The notes beneath the pieces were generated by a model that was not told the origin of the DNA, did not search any database, and saw nothing but the letters and a program-made list of their open reading frames with translations. Positions 38,073 through 46,634 of a stretch of 64,000 nucleotides of DNA are shown one piece after another. Position 1 is the first letter of the stretch; every line of letters begins with the position of its first letter. Source of the stretch: Neobacillus thermocopriae (GTDB lineage: Bacteria > Bacillota > Bacilli > Bacillales > Cytobacillaceae); the NCBI RefSeq assembly GCF_010975035.1, contig NZ_JAAIUV010000003.1:124001-188000 (forward strand), written 5' to 3'. The position numbers and the translations under genes were made by a program.

Positions 38073-38930
38073 ATGCCATTAGTAAAGATGAAAGAAATTC
38101 TAGACCATGCTGAGAAGAACCAATACGGTGTAGGTGCCTTTAGTGTAGCCAATATGGAAATGGTGCTGGGAGCTGTTCATGCGGCAGAAGAACTGCGCTC
38201 CCCGCTTATTTTACAAATTGCAGAAGTCCGTTTGAAACATTCTCCGTTACATATTATTGGGCCATCGATGGTAGCGGCAGCCAAAGCAGCGAAGGTTCCG
38301 GTTGCTGTCCATTTTGACCATGGGCTAACAGAAGAAAAAATTCGCGAAGCATTAGAAATAGGGTTTTCCTCCATTATGTATGATGGCTCCCATCATTCGC
38401 TTGAAGAAAACATGAAACAAACCATAAAGATGGCGGCGATTGCCCGTGAATATGGTGCCACCGTAGAAGCCGAAATTGGCCAGGTGGCCGGGAGTGAAGA
38501 TGGTTCGGTCGATCTGGAAGGGATGATTACTTCCGTTGAAGAGGCCAAGCAATTTGTTGCTGAAACGGAAGTGAATGCCTTGGCGGTTGCAATTGGTAAT
38601 GCCCATGGACTGTATAAAGGGGAACCGAATTTACGATTTGATCGTTTAGAGGAACTTGACCGCGAAGTGAAGACTCCACTTGTCCTTCATGGCGGTTCTG
38701 GAATTTCAGAAGAAGATTTCCGACGCTGCATTCGCTACGGCATTCGGAAAATTAATGTAGCCACCGCTACTTTTAATAAGGTGATTCAAACGGTGAACGA
38801 GGAAGCGCCATTTAAAGATTATTTTTCCTATCACGAACGAATGATTGAGGCTGCTGCAGAAAATGTCAAACGCCATATACGCATGTTCCAAAGTGAGGGA
38901 CGTGTGGAGGAGGTAAAAAATTATGTATGA
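38073..38930 (+). CDS. iolJ: 6-phospho-5-dehydro-2-deoxy-D-gluconate aldolase
   Basis: Class II fructose-bisphosphate-aldolase-like enzyme of 285 residues; cleaves the phosphorylated keto-deoxygluconate to dihydroxyacetone phosphate and malonate semialdehyde. Zinc ligands are in HFDHG and VLHGGSG, with EAEIGQVAG and NVATAT near the phosphate. Position in the iol operon identifies it as IolJ rather than FbaA. 12 bases after iolE; overlaps iolB by eight bases. Confidence 0.92.
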   Translation: MPLVKMKEILDHAEKNQYGVGAFSVANMEMVLGAVHAAEELRSPLILQIAEVRLKHSPLHIIGPSMVAAAKAAKVPVAVHFDHGLTEEKIREALEIGFSSIMYDGSHHSLEENMKQTIKMAAIAREYGATVEAEIGQVAGSEDGSVDLEGMITSVEEAKQFVAETEVNALAVAIGNAHGLYKGEPNLRFDRLEELDREVKTPLVLHGGSGISEEDFRRCIRYGIRKINVATATFNKVIQTVNEEAPFKDYFSYHERMIEAAAENVKRHIRMFQSEGRVEEVKNYV

Positions 38931-39711
38931 AAAACTTGGTGAATTAAAAGAAGGTTATACAGCGATAACAGATATGGATAACAAGCATCCTGATATGCTT
39001 CAGGATATTGGCATTTACACATTGGCAGAAGGAAAAGAGGAGGTTCTATTCGATGGAGGGAAGGAATCGGCTATCCTATTACTAGAAGGTTCTGTCCGTT
39101 TGGAATGGAACGGTCACATTCAGGAAATCAAACGTAAGAGTGTTTTTGAAGAAGACCCTTGGTGCCTGCATGTTCCAAAGGGAGTAGAAGTAAAGCTGAC
39201 AGCATTGACCAAGAGTGAAGTGCTTGTTCAAAAAACCAATAATGAAAAAGAATTTGAAGCCAAATTGTATACCCCGGAAGATTGCGAAAGCTCGGTTTTG
39301 GGGGAAGGGATTTGGAATGGAACAGCAGAGCGTGTCATTCGCACGATTTTTGATTATAACCATGCACCTTACTCCAATCTTGTCATTGGCGAGGTCATTT
39401 CTTATCCGGGCCGCTGGTCCAGTTACCCACCTCATCATCATGATCAGCCAGAGGTTTATTACTACCGCTTTGATAAGCCACAAGGATTTGGTTGTGCGAT
39501 GGTGGGGGAAGAAGCATACCGCGTCGAGCATAATAGCTATATTACCATTCCTGGCCATTTAGATCACCCACAAGCAACCGCACCTGGATATGCCATGTAC
39601 TTTTGCTGGATGATTCGCCATCTTGATCAAAATCCATGGACAGACCGTATCATGGAGGAAGAACACAAATGGCTGCTTGAGCCTGATGCGAAGATTTGGC
39701 CGGAGAAATAA
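38923..39711 (+). CDS. iolB: 5-deoxy-glucuronate isomerase
   Basis: Cupin-fold isomerase of 262 residues acting between 5-deoxy-D-glucuronate and 2-deoxy-5-keto-D-gluconate. The metal site appears in YPPHHHDQPEVYYY with the three histidines and the Glu, and GYAMYFCWMIRH follows as in relatives. Its start lies within iolJ (ATG 38923) behind GTGGAGGAGG. Last gene of the operon; terminator at 39733-39775. Confidence 0.92.
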   Translation: MYEKLGELKEGYTAITDMDNKHPDMLQDIGIYTLAEGKEEVLFDGGKESAILLLEGSVRLEWNGHIQEIKRKSVFEEDPWCLHVPKGVEVKLTALTKSEVLVQKTNNEKEFEAKLYTPEDCESSVLGEGIWNGTAERVIRTIFDYNHAPYSNLVIGEVISYPGRWSSYPPHHHDQPEVYYYRFDKPQGFGCAMVGEEAYRVEHNSYITIPGHLDHPQATAPGYAMYFCWMIRHLDQNPWTDRIMEEEHKWLLEPDAKIWPEK

Positions 39712-39732
39712 TAGTAGAATAGGAGAAAATTT

Positions 39733-39775
39733 ATCGCCTGCGTGGCTGTTGAATGAGCCGCAGGCGATTTTTTTA
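39733..39775 (+). terminator. Terminator at the end of the iol operon
   Basis: Perfect 10-bp stem ATCGCCTGCG / CGCAGGCGAT, 16-base loop, then TTTTTTTAAT. Confidence 0.93.
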
Positions 39776-39874
39776 ATATTGTAAGATTGCAAGCAATAAA
39801 TATTATGTTCTAGTTGATCTAAGTATTAGCGAGCATTACAATTGATTTATCAATTGGTAATGAATGGTGATTCA

Positions 39875-42772
39875 ATGGGTATTTTTGTTGATGATTTAAA
39901 GGTTTCGTTACATAAAGGATTTATTGACCAAAGGATAAGTAAAACTGGAAATTATAGACCGAAGTTATTAGTGAATAATCCAAGAAATGGAGAAAATGTA
40001 TTAAATACATTACTTGATGAATTAGAAAGCTGTGAATCATTCTTTTTTTCAGTAGCTTTCATTACTGAAAGCGGTCTGGCAACTCTAAAATCTCATTTTC
40101 TTAACCTTAAACGAAAAGGGGTAAAAGGTCGTATATTAACTTCAACCTTCCTAAATTTTAATCAACCAAAAGTATTTAAGGAATTAATGAAAATTGAAAA
40201 TGTTGAAGTTAGGACAACTAATTTAGAAGGGTTTCATTCTAAAGGATATATTTTTAATCAAAGAAACCATTATTCATTAATTGTTGGAAGTTCAAATTTA
40301 ACTGCCCATGCTTTAAAAGTAAATTATGAATGGAACGTTAAATTGACCTCACATGAAAATGGGGAAATTGTTTATCATTTCAAAAATCAATTTGAAGAAG
40401 TTTGGAACGAAGCTCATCCATTAAATGAAGAATGGATAGAATTATACGAAAAGAGGTACACACCTCTTGTACATAGAAAAGCATTAGACCAAGTAGTAGA
40501 ATTACCGTCTCAATATAATATAAATTCTATTGAAGAGGCTCTTAAGATTAAGCCAAATAAAATGCAAGAAGCAGCATTACAAGGAATTCAAGCAATTCGT
40601 GATGCTGGAGCAAAAAAGGGATTAGTCATATCGACAACTGGAACAGGTAAAACATATTTGTCTGCTTTTGATGTAAGACGTTTCCGCCCAAAACGTATGT
40701 TATTTATTGTACATAGGGAACAAATACTGCAAAAGGCAAAAGAAGATTATAAAAAGGTTCTTGGAGGAATTGAATCCGACTTCGGCATACTATCAGGAAC
40801 TAGTAAACAGACAAATGCAAAATATTTGTTTGCTACGATTCAATCTATTTCTAAGGAAGAAACTTTGGCTCAGTTTGATTCAAAAGAATTTGATTATATC
40901 TTAATTGATGAAGTACATAAAGCAGGTGCCCATTCCTATCAGAAGGTAATCGATTATTTTAATCCTGATTTTTTAATGGGTATGACTGCTACACCAGAAC
41001 GGACAGATGATTATAATATTTTTAAGCTTTTTGATTATAACATTGCCTATGAAATTCGGTTGCAGGAAGCTCTTGAGGAAGATATGCTATGTCCTTTTCA
41101 TTATTTTGGTGTAACTGATCTTGAATATAATGGTGAATTAATTGATGAAACAGCCGTATTATCAAAGCTTGTTACCGAGGAACGGGTAAATCATATTCTT
41201 GAAAAAATCCATTACTATGGATTTTCAGGTGAAAAAGTAAAAGGGCTAATGTTTTGTAGTAGGAAAGAGGAGGCAAAAAAATTAGCGAATGCTTTTAATG
41301 AGAAAGGGCTACGAACAGTTGCATTAGTAGGGGATCATTCTCAAGAAGAAAGGGATCGTCGAGTAAAGCAACTTGAAGAAGGACTGTTAGATTATATTAT
41401 TACTGTTGATATTTTCAATGAAGGAATAGATATTCCTAGTGTAAATCAGGTAGTCATGTTAAGACAAACACAATCTAGTATTATCTTTATACAGCAACTC
41501 GGTCGGGGGCTGCGTAAACATCCAACGAAAGAATATGTAACAATTATTGACTTTATTGGTAATTATAAAAATAACTATTTAATTCCAATTGCTTTATCAG
41601 GTGATAAATCTCATAGTAAGGATAAATTACGTCGTTGCATCAAGGACACGAGCTATATTAAGGGAGTTTCAACGATCAATTTTGAGGAAATTGCCAAAAA
41701 GCAAATTTTTAAAGCGATTAACAACAGTAATTTAACAGCATTAAAAGTATTAAAAGAGGCATTTGTAGAGTTGAAAAATCGGATAGGTAGAATACCTTAT
41801 CTATATGATTTTGTAGTAAATCATTCCATTGATCCAGAAGTAATTGTCACTAAGCACACGAATTACTATCAATTTTTATTAAAGCTCCAGGAAGAAGTAC
41901 CATTATTATCGAAGTATGAGAACAGTGTACTGACTATGCTATCTATGGAGATTTTAAACGGCAAAAGGAAACATGAAATTATTTTAATGGACCTTCTTCT
42001 ACAACAAGAAACAGTAAAATTTGATGATTATATAAAACATTTAATTGATAGTAACTGTTTGGTTGACGATAAGACTCTTTCATCAGTTTTAAGAGTTTTT
42101 AGTTTAGAATTTTTTACACAAAGTTATAAAGAAAAGTATGGGAATCAGCCAATCATATTAAATGTGGATGGCATATTTACATTTAATGATGTGGTACGTA
42201 GAAGTTTAAACGATAACCCGTTTTTTAAAATCCTTGTAAAAGATGTTATTAAGAGCGCTAGGGAAAAGTCTATGCACTATAAAACTGAAGTACCATTAAC
42301 TTTATATCAGAAATATTCACGGAAAGATGTATGTAAACTTTTGAATTGGTCTAATGATGAAAGCTCTACTCTTTATGGCTATAAAACCAAACATGGCACA
42401 TGTCCAATCTTTGTGACTTATTACAAAAAAGAAGATGTTGGATCGAGTATAGATTATGCAGATGAATTTTTAAGTCCTGAAGTCCTTAAGTGGGCAACAA
42501 GGAGTAATAGAACATTAGAATCCCAAGAAGTGAAAACAATCATTGAATCAGAAGAAAAAGGTATTGAACTTCATATTTTTGTAAAGAAAGATGATGATGA
42601 AGGAACAGATTTTTATTATTTAGGAAAAGCAACCCCAGATAAAAATTGTATCGAACAGGTAACTATGGAAGATGGTAAGGGGAAAAAGCTACCAGTGGTT
42701 CATATGAATTTGGTAATGGAAAATCCGATTGAAACTAAACTTTACAGCTACATTATTAATGGTACGAATTAA
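39875..42772 (+). CDS. PLD-nuclease / superfamily 2 helicase / DUF3427 fusion protein
   Basis: Cytoplasmic multi-domain protein of 965 residues. The N-terminus (about residues 40-190) is a PLD-like nuclease domain with HSKGYIF; the family's HxK motif is single here. A superfamily 2 helicase follows: Walker A STTGTGKT, motif II LIDEVH, motif III MTATPER, motif VI QQLGRGLRKH. The C-terminal 300 residues correspond to DUF3427 (SxxNR and KxHGTCPIFVTYYKKEDVGSSI region). Such proteins are probably defence or DNA-processing enzymes. The ATG at 39875 has GGTGAT close by; the frame opens at 39842. Codon use is AT-rich compared with the iol genes, and the gene sits convergent to a Nudix gene, suggesting a transferred unit. 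Confidence 0.85.
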   Translation: MGIFVDDLKVSLHKGFIDQRISKTGNYRPKLLVNNPRNGENVLNTLLDELESCESFFFSVAFITESGLATLKSHFLNLKRKGVKGRILTSTFLNFNQPKVFKELMKIENVEVRTTNLEGFHSKGYIFNQRNHYSLIVGSSNLTAHALKVNYEWNVKLTSHENGEIVYHFKNQFEEVWNEAHPLNEEWIELYEKRYTPLVHRKALDQVVELPSQYNINSIEEALKIKPNKMQEAALQGIQAIRDAGAKKGLVISTTGTGKTYLSAFDVRRFRPKRMLFIVHREQILQKAKEDYKKVLGGIESDFGILSGTSKQTNAKYLFATIQSISKEETLAQFDSKEFDYILIDEVHKAGAHSYQKVIDYFNPDFLMGMTATPERTDDYNIFKLFDYNIAYEIRLQEALEEDMLCPFHYFGVTDLEYNGELIDETAVLSKLVTEERVNHILEKIHYYGFSGEKVKGLMFCSRKEEAKKLANAFNEKGLRTVALVGDHSQEERDRRVKQLEEGLLDYIITVDIFNEGIDIPSVNQVVMLRQTQSSIIFIQQLGRGLRKHPTKEYVTIIDFIGNYKNNYLIPIALSGDKSHSKDKLRRCIKDTSYIKGVSTINFEEIAKKQIFKAINNSNLTALKVLKEAFVELKNRIGRIPYLYDFVVNHSIDPEVIVTKHTNYYQFLLKLQEEVPLLSKYENSVLTMLSMEILNGKRKHEIILMDLLLQQETVKFDDYIKHLIDSNCLVDDKTLSSVLRVFSLEFFTQSYKEKYGNQPIILNVDGIFTFNDVVRRSLNDNPFFKILVKDVIKSAREKSMHYKTEVPLTLYQKYSRKDVCKLLNWSNDESSTLYGYKTKHGTCPIFVTYYKKEDVGSSIDYADEFLSPEVLKWATRSNRTLESQEVKTIIESEEKGIELHIFVKKDDDEGTDFYYLGKATPDKNCIEQVTMEDGKGKKLPVVHMNLVMENPIETKLYSYIINGTN

Positions 42773-42779
42773 TAAAGAT

Positions 42780-42810
42780 AAGTCTTCTCATTTTGAGAAG
42801 ACTATTTTTC
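42780..42810. terminator. Bidirectional terminator between helicase and Nudix genes
   Basis: AAGTCTTCTC pairs with GAGAAGACT over a four-base loop; a T-run follows on the right and an A-run on the left, so both converging genes can end here. It overlaps the last codons of the Nudix gene. Confidence 0.75.
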
Positions 42811-43200
42811 TTGAATTAATTGCTCAACTGCTGGAATATCCGCAGGTGCCCACTTGAGAGAATTTAAGTTTTCTCTTTTTAACCAAATTAACTTTGAATG
42901 TTCACTTGGAGTCGGGGTTCCTTCCACTACTCGGCATTTAATTGAAATTAAATTTATAATAAATGTTTCGTATTCATGGGTATTATCATTAAAAACTTCT
43001 TTAAATGTTTCAATTTTACAGTTCAATTCTTCTTTAATTTCTCTTTCTAGAGCGGTGTATATATCCTCATTTGCTTCTACTTTTCCACCTGGAAACTCCC
43101 ACATATTTGGTATAGACATTTCAGGTGATCTAAGAGCACACAGAATTTCTTGTTGATCGTTTTCAATAATGGCTGCTACTACCTTTATGTGTTTTTTCAT
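42802..43200 (-). CDS. Nudix hydrolase, MutT/8-oxo-dGTP type
   Basis: Pyrophosphohydrolase of 132 residues. The Nudix box reads GGKVEANEDIYTALEREIKEEL, preceded by MWEFPGGK as in MutT and ending LKWAPADIPAVEQL, the usual MutT C-terminus. It may clean oxidised nucleotides or hydrolyse a signalling nucleotide. ATG 43200 has GGGAGG five bases upstream, better than the ATG at 43227. It faces the PLD-helicase gene with only 30 bases between, and this pairing could be functional. Confidence 0.88.
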   Translation of the reverse strand: MKKHIKVVAAIIENDQQEILCALRSPEMSIPNMWEFPGGKVEANEDIYTALEREIKEELNCKIETFKEVFNDNTHEYETFIINLISIKCRVVEGTPTPSEHSKLIWLKRENLNSLKWAPADIPAVEQLIQEK

Positions 43201-43548
43201 GACGGCCTCCCTAAAAAAATCTTTCATAATTTATAATATCATTTTTAAAGTGAATAATCCTATTTTCATTTAAAGGGGGCGGTTATTTACTCTTTAATAA
43301 AACTGGGTATACAGAAAACAAAGCATACTAGAAAATTAATGTTAGAAATAATTTGAGGAAGGAATATTAGAGGATTTAAATGCAACTTTATAATGAATCG
43401 ATGAGGTAAATTTAAAATGTATTAAAAGAATCTGTGTTATTTTATAGAGAGTGGTGTATTTTTACAGTAGCAATAATGATGAAAAGGTGAAAGATTAGTA
43501 GCAAGTCATGACTTTCAATAGATGACAAAGGATGAGGGGGTAGCATGG
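43201..43548. other. Divergent intergenic region, no gene seen
   Basis: About 350 AT-rich bases between the Nudix gene and the YdcZ-type gene. TATAATAT near 43232 on the minus side may be a promoter element. No repeat or operator recognised. Confidence 0.4.
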
Positions 43549-43983
43549 ATGAAAATATTATTTCCGATACTAGCATTCATTGGCGGTATTGCGGTGGCGA
43601 TTCAAGGTCAAATTAATGGAGGGCTAGGGAAGAAAGCAGGGGTTTTAGAAGCTGCTTTTATTTCATTTGGGATTGGAACACTAGCATTGTTCTTTACTGT
43701 TATCTTTTTTGGAAAAGGGAATCTATTGGTTGTTACAACAGTTCCAAAATGGCAGTTAATCGGAGGATTGTTAGGGGCTATCTATGTGATCGTTGCGGTT
43801 TTTAGTGTGCCGAAAATTGGTGTTGCCCCTACTTTGGCCGCGGTTATTGCTGGACAAATCATCATGGGTATCATTATTGACCACTTCGGATTATTTGGCG
43901 GAACTCGGATTCCAATGGATATGAAAAAAATAGTGGCAATGGTTCTATTGTTTATTTCCATTTATTTATTTAATCAAAAATGA
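43549..43983 (+). CDS. YdcZ-type (DUF606) small DMT-family membrane transporter
   Basis: Membrane protein of 144 residues with five hydrophobic helices, the first reading FPILAFIGGIAVAIQGQING. This pattern is typical of the YdcZ/DUF606 branch of the drug/metabolite transporter superfamily, in which two half-size proteins often work as a pair; here only one copy is present. The ATG 43549 has GAGGGGG eight bases upstream and the ATG at 43522 lies in that leader. Substrate unknown. Confidence 0.82.
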   Translation: MKILFPILAFIGGIAVAIQGQINGGLGKKAGVLEAAFISFGIGTLALFFTVIFFGKGNLLVVTTVPKWQLIGGLLGAIYVIVAVFSVPKIGVAPTLAAVIAGQIIMGIIIDHFGLFGGTRIPMDMKKIVAMVLLFISIYLFNQK

Positions 43984-44089
43984 TTCGTTACGTTCTCATA
44001 CTTGTTTATTAAAAACTAGAATTTGATAGAATAGGGTATGAAGGAATTGGAAGACCATTCCAGGTTAAAGAGAAGGGCACCAGGTAAAA

Positions 44090-44162
44090 AAGCTGGACAT
44101 TTTTACTCTGAATGATCACAGGCTGATTGTCTGTGATTTTTTAAACTAAAAAATGTCAGCAC
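44090..44162 (+). promoter_or_regulatory. Leader with nested hairpins upstream of the rRNA methyltransferase
   Basis: GCTGGACATTTTT (44092-44104) can pair with AAAAAATGTCAGC (44148-44160), enclosing the terminator hairpin ATCACAG/CTGTGAT (44115-44137, followed by TTTTTT to 44142). The outer and inner stems share the T-run, so the two foldings should compete. This layout resembles attenuators of ribosome-targeting-antibiotic genes; no ligand or leader peptide was identified. Confidence 0.5.
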
Positions 44163-44270
44163 TAGCGGTGAGACCCTTCGTACATGGTCTTGTCGTTTTC
44201 CCTCCATCTGTTCTTGGCAAATGCCGCAGAGCAGAGCTTACGCTTTTTTGAAACGAAAGGAAGAGAAAAT

Positions 44271-45143
44271 ATGTCGAATAAACTGAAAAGTGCAGAAGTG
44301 ATACATAAATATATAAAAGCATTTCGATGTCCTCATTGCGAAAGTCCGTTTGAAGTGGTTGATTTAAAAAGCCTTATGTGTAGAAACAACCATACCTTTG
44401 ATTTGGCGAAACAAGGGTATGTGAATTTGATGTCTCGCCCGACAAAAAGTCATTATCATAAGGAATTGTTTGAAGCAAGGAAGAAAATTATGATGGAAAG
44501 TGATTTATATACACTGCTTCATGAGAATCTGGCGAAGGCGATTAAGGAATATAGCGAACATTCTCATTCTCCATTATTCATTTTTGATGCTGGATGTGGG
44601 GAAGGATCACATTTACAAAAAATTTTAGACCAATGCAGTGAAATTCCGCTTCAAGGGATTGGTTTGGATATTTCTAAAGATGGTATTGTCATGGCTGCAA
44701 AGAATTACAAAGAACCGATATGGCTGGTGGGAGATTTGGCGAAGTCCCCTATTGCTGATCAATCCATTCATGTCATTCTTAATATCTTATCGCCTTCCAA
44801 TTATAAGGAATTTAAGCGGATTTTAGTTTCTAATGGTCTTGTGATCAAAGTAGTTCCAGGTCCTAATTATTTAATTGAACTACGGGAAGCTCTTTTTGGA
44901 GACACGAAAAAGGGGATGGCTAAAAACGAGGAAACGGAAGAACTGTTTAAAAAGCATTTTGATTTAAAGGATGTTATCTCCCTATCTTATACAAAAGAAT
45001 TAACTCCGATTGAGTTTAAAAACTTAGTTCAAATGTCCCCACTTTCTTGGAATCTGACAAAATCAGATATGGATGTGTTGCTGAAGCGGGATTGTTCAGA
45101 GATCACCATTGATTTAAAAATATTAATTGGAAGGAATCATTAG
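44271..45143 (+). CDS. 23S rRNA (guanine-N1)-methyltransferase, RlmA type
   Basis: SAM-dependent enzyme of 290 residues. The N-terminus has a zinc-binding set CPHC...CRNNH (about residues 19-39) as in RlmA, followed by DLAKQGYVNLM, the SAM-motif FDAGCGEGSHLQKIL and LNILSPSNYKEF. Family members methylate G745 or G748 of 23S rRNA; in Gram-positives the RlmA(II) type adds tylosin resistance. ATG 44271 has AAAGGA at nine bases; the upstream extension from ATG 44184 is judged noncoding. It sits behind an attenuator-like leader, so antibiotic-linked induction is conceivable. Strong terminator follows. Confidence 0.87.
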   Translation: MSNKLKSAEVIHKYIKAFRCPHCESPFEVVDLKSLMCRNNHTFDLAKQGYVNLMSRPTKSHYHKELFEARKKIMMESDLYTLLHENLAKAIKEYSEHSHSPLFIFDAGCGEGSHLQKILDQCSEIPLQGIGLDISKDGIVMAAKNYKEPIWLVGDLAKSPIADQSIHVILNILSPSNYKEFKRILVSNGLVIKVVPGPNYLIELREALFGDTKKGMAKNEETEELFKKHFDLKDVISLSYTKELTPIEFKNLVQMSPLSWNLTKSDMDVLLKRDCSEITIDLKILIGRNH

Positions 45144-45153
45144 AGAAAGGAAA

Positions 45154-45187
45154 AGGCGGCTAAGTTTTTTAGCTGCCTATTTTATTT
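45154..45187 (+). terminator. Terminator between converging RlmA-type and hydrolase genes
   Basis: AGGCGGCTAA pairs with TTAGCTGCCT (one G-U), five-base loop, followed by ATTTTATTT. Confidence 0.8.
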
Positions 45188-45248
45188 GGTTTTCTATTTC
45201 CTATCTTGCAAAGCGAATTGCATAAACAAAGTAGTTGCGAGTCAAGAT

Positions 45249-46178
45249 TTATGTGATGGAATGTATCCAATCGGCTATATCTTGAATCACCTGATGATCT
45301 ACTTTCTGTGGCACTTTATATTCTTTTTTTACTTTTAGAATTTCTCCGTATATGGCTGGCATAAATAAGTGGTTCAGATTTGGATAAAGTTTAAAGGTGA
45401 CATTTGGCTTATCAGCCAATAGTTTTTTATATGCATGAAAATCCTTTTCTACTGATGTTTGGACATCTTTCTCTCCATGGAGAATGAGAACGGGTTTCTC
45501 TAAATTTCTCAGATAATCAGGAGCAGGATGTTCTCCCATCTCTTTAAAATAATAGGCTCTAACATATTTGCCAAATAGTTTCGTTGATTTTGCTTCTTCA
45601 TCACTCATTTGATAGATTTGGTCAAATTTAGTAGCTAATTTGGCAACCTGTTTCTTAGCGATTATTTTGAGAAACCAATTTAACGAGTTTAAGACATCCT
45701 CATTTTGGGACAACATAATTTCTTCTATTTTACGCGGGGAACCAGCTGCAATGATGATGCCGGCAAAATGGCCACCTTCTGCATCAATACGTGGAGCCAA
45801 CATCCCTCCCATACTATGACCTAAAACAAAGATCTTACTAGCATCAATCCGTGAATCATTTCGAAGAAAATTTGCTGCTAGAATGGCATCTTCTATCGTT
45901 TCTTCTTTGACTGTCATGTTGGTTTGGTGTTTCAATTCTTTGCCGTATACAAAGGTACGCTTATCATAACGTACTACCGCAATTCCTTTTTCGGAGAGTC
46001 CATCGGCTATATCTTTAAAAAAGTAATTATTTCCGACTTTTGCATCCATATTGGCTGGACCCGAGCCGTGGACCAATACAACTGCAGGAACCGAACCATT
46101 CCTTTCATCTGGAAGGGACAATTTGCCATTAAGTGGATATTTTGTTCCTGCCCCTATGACAATTTTTTCATCGGCCAT
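45249..46178 (-). CDS. Alpha/beta hydrolase (S9/DLH-like)
   Basis: Cytoplasmic hydrolase of 309 residues. The nucleophile elbow is GHSMGG (Ser near residue 121), oxyanion region VLVHGSGPANMD, the acid in LILHGEKDVQT and the histidine in NLNHLFMPAIYG. Resembles the prolyl-oligopeptidase/dienelactone group often called alpha/beta hydrolase YqkD or acyl-esterase-like. Substrate unknown. Start has GGAGG seven bases upstream. No signal peptide. Confidence 0.85.
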   Translation of the reverse strand: MADEKIVIGAGTKYPLNGKLSLPDERNGSVPAVVLVHGSGPANMDAKVGNNYFFKDIADGLSEKGIAVVRYDKRTFVYGKELKHQTNMTVKEETIEDAILAANFLRNDSRIDASKIFVLGHSMGGMLAPRIDAEGGHFAGIIIAAGSPRKIEEIMLSQNEDVLNSLNWFLKIIAKKQVAKLATKFDQIYQMSDEEAKSTKLFGKYVRAYYFKEMGEHPAPDYLRNLEKPVLILHGEKDVQTSVEKDFHAYKKLLADKPNVTFKLYPNLNHLFMPAIYGEILKVKKEYKVPQKVDHQVIQDIADWIHSIT

Positions 46179-46346
46179 TGTGTTTTCCTCCTATCTACCA
46201 CTCATTCTATTATTTTCGTTCCATTAGGTTGATTTCCCTGCCTAAATCATTTTATCGACTATCCATTTGGTTTCCTTGGAGAAAGGAAAAGAGGTAGACA
46301 AACAACTCCCATTTGTCATTCTCTATATGGTGGTATATAGCAAAGA

Positions 46347-46380
46347 AAAAAGTTCCTCCTTACTTGAGGAACTTTTTTAA
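46347..46380 (-). terminator. Bidirectional stem-loop at end of the 68-residue gene
   Basis: AAAAGTTCCTC pairs with GAGGAACTTTT across an eight-base loop, with A-run on the left and T-run on the right. Confidence 0.8.
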
Positions 46381-46386
46381 AACCGA

Positions 46387-46593
46387 TTAACAATTAGCTT
46401 TTATTTCCTTTTCTAACTCTTCAATTTCTAATTGCCATTGATCTCGTGTACTATACAAAATTTCGCATACAAATTTTGAAAAGGAATTTTTATTTTGATT
46501 TAGCTCTTGTTCTAACTCTTTTAAATCTGCTTTTAATTTTTCCACTACTTCTTTTTTTTCGTCGATAGATAGATATTCGTAAATTTTTCTCAT
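46387..46593 (-). CDS. Small coiled-coil protein
   Basis: Unrecognised soluble protein of 68 residues, made of two charged helices with heptad-like Leu/Ile spacing (VVEKLKADLKELEQELNQNK and WQLEIEELEKEIKANC). It has an upstream ribosome binding site GGAGAGGA and its own terminator, so it is likely expressed. It follows the LacI-type gene on the same strand with a 41-base gap and may share its transcript. Confidence 0.55.
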   Translation of the reverse strand: MRKIYEYLSIDEKKEVVEKLKADLKELEQELNQNKNSFSKFVCEILYSTRDQWQLEIEELEKEIKANC

Positions 46594-46634
46594 GACATAA
46601 TCCTCTCCTATCTCCTCGAATAATGGATAAGAAT

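Noticed and set aside
39082-39558. 158-residue minus-strand frame inside iolB
   Set aside because: Entirely antisense to a conserved enzyme gene; no start signal.
44184-44270. N-terminal extension of the RlmA-type protein from ATG 44184
   Set aside because: The ATG at 44271 has a strong AAAGGA and begins near the family's usual start; the extension overlaps the structured leader.
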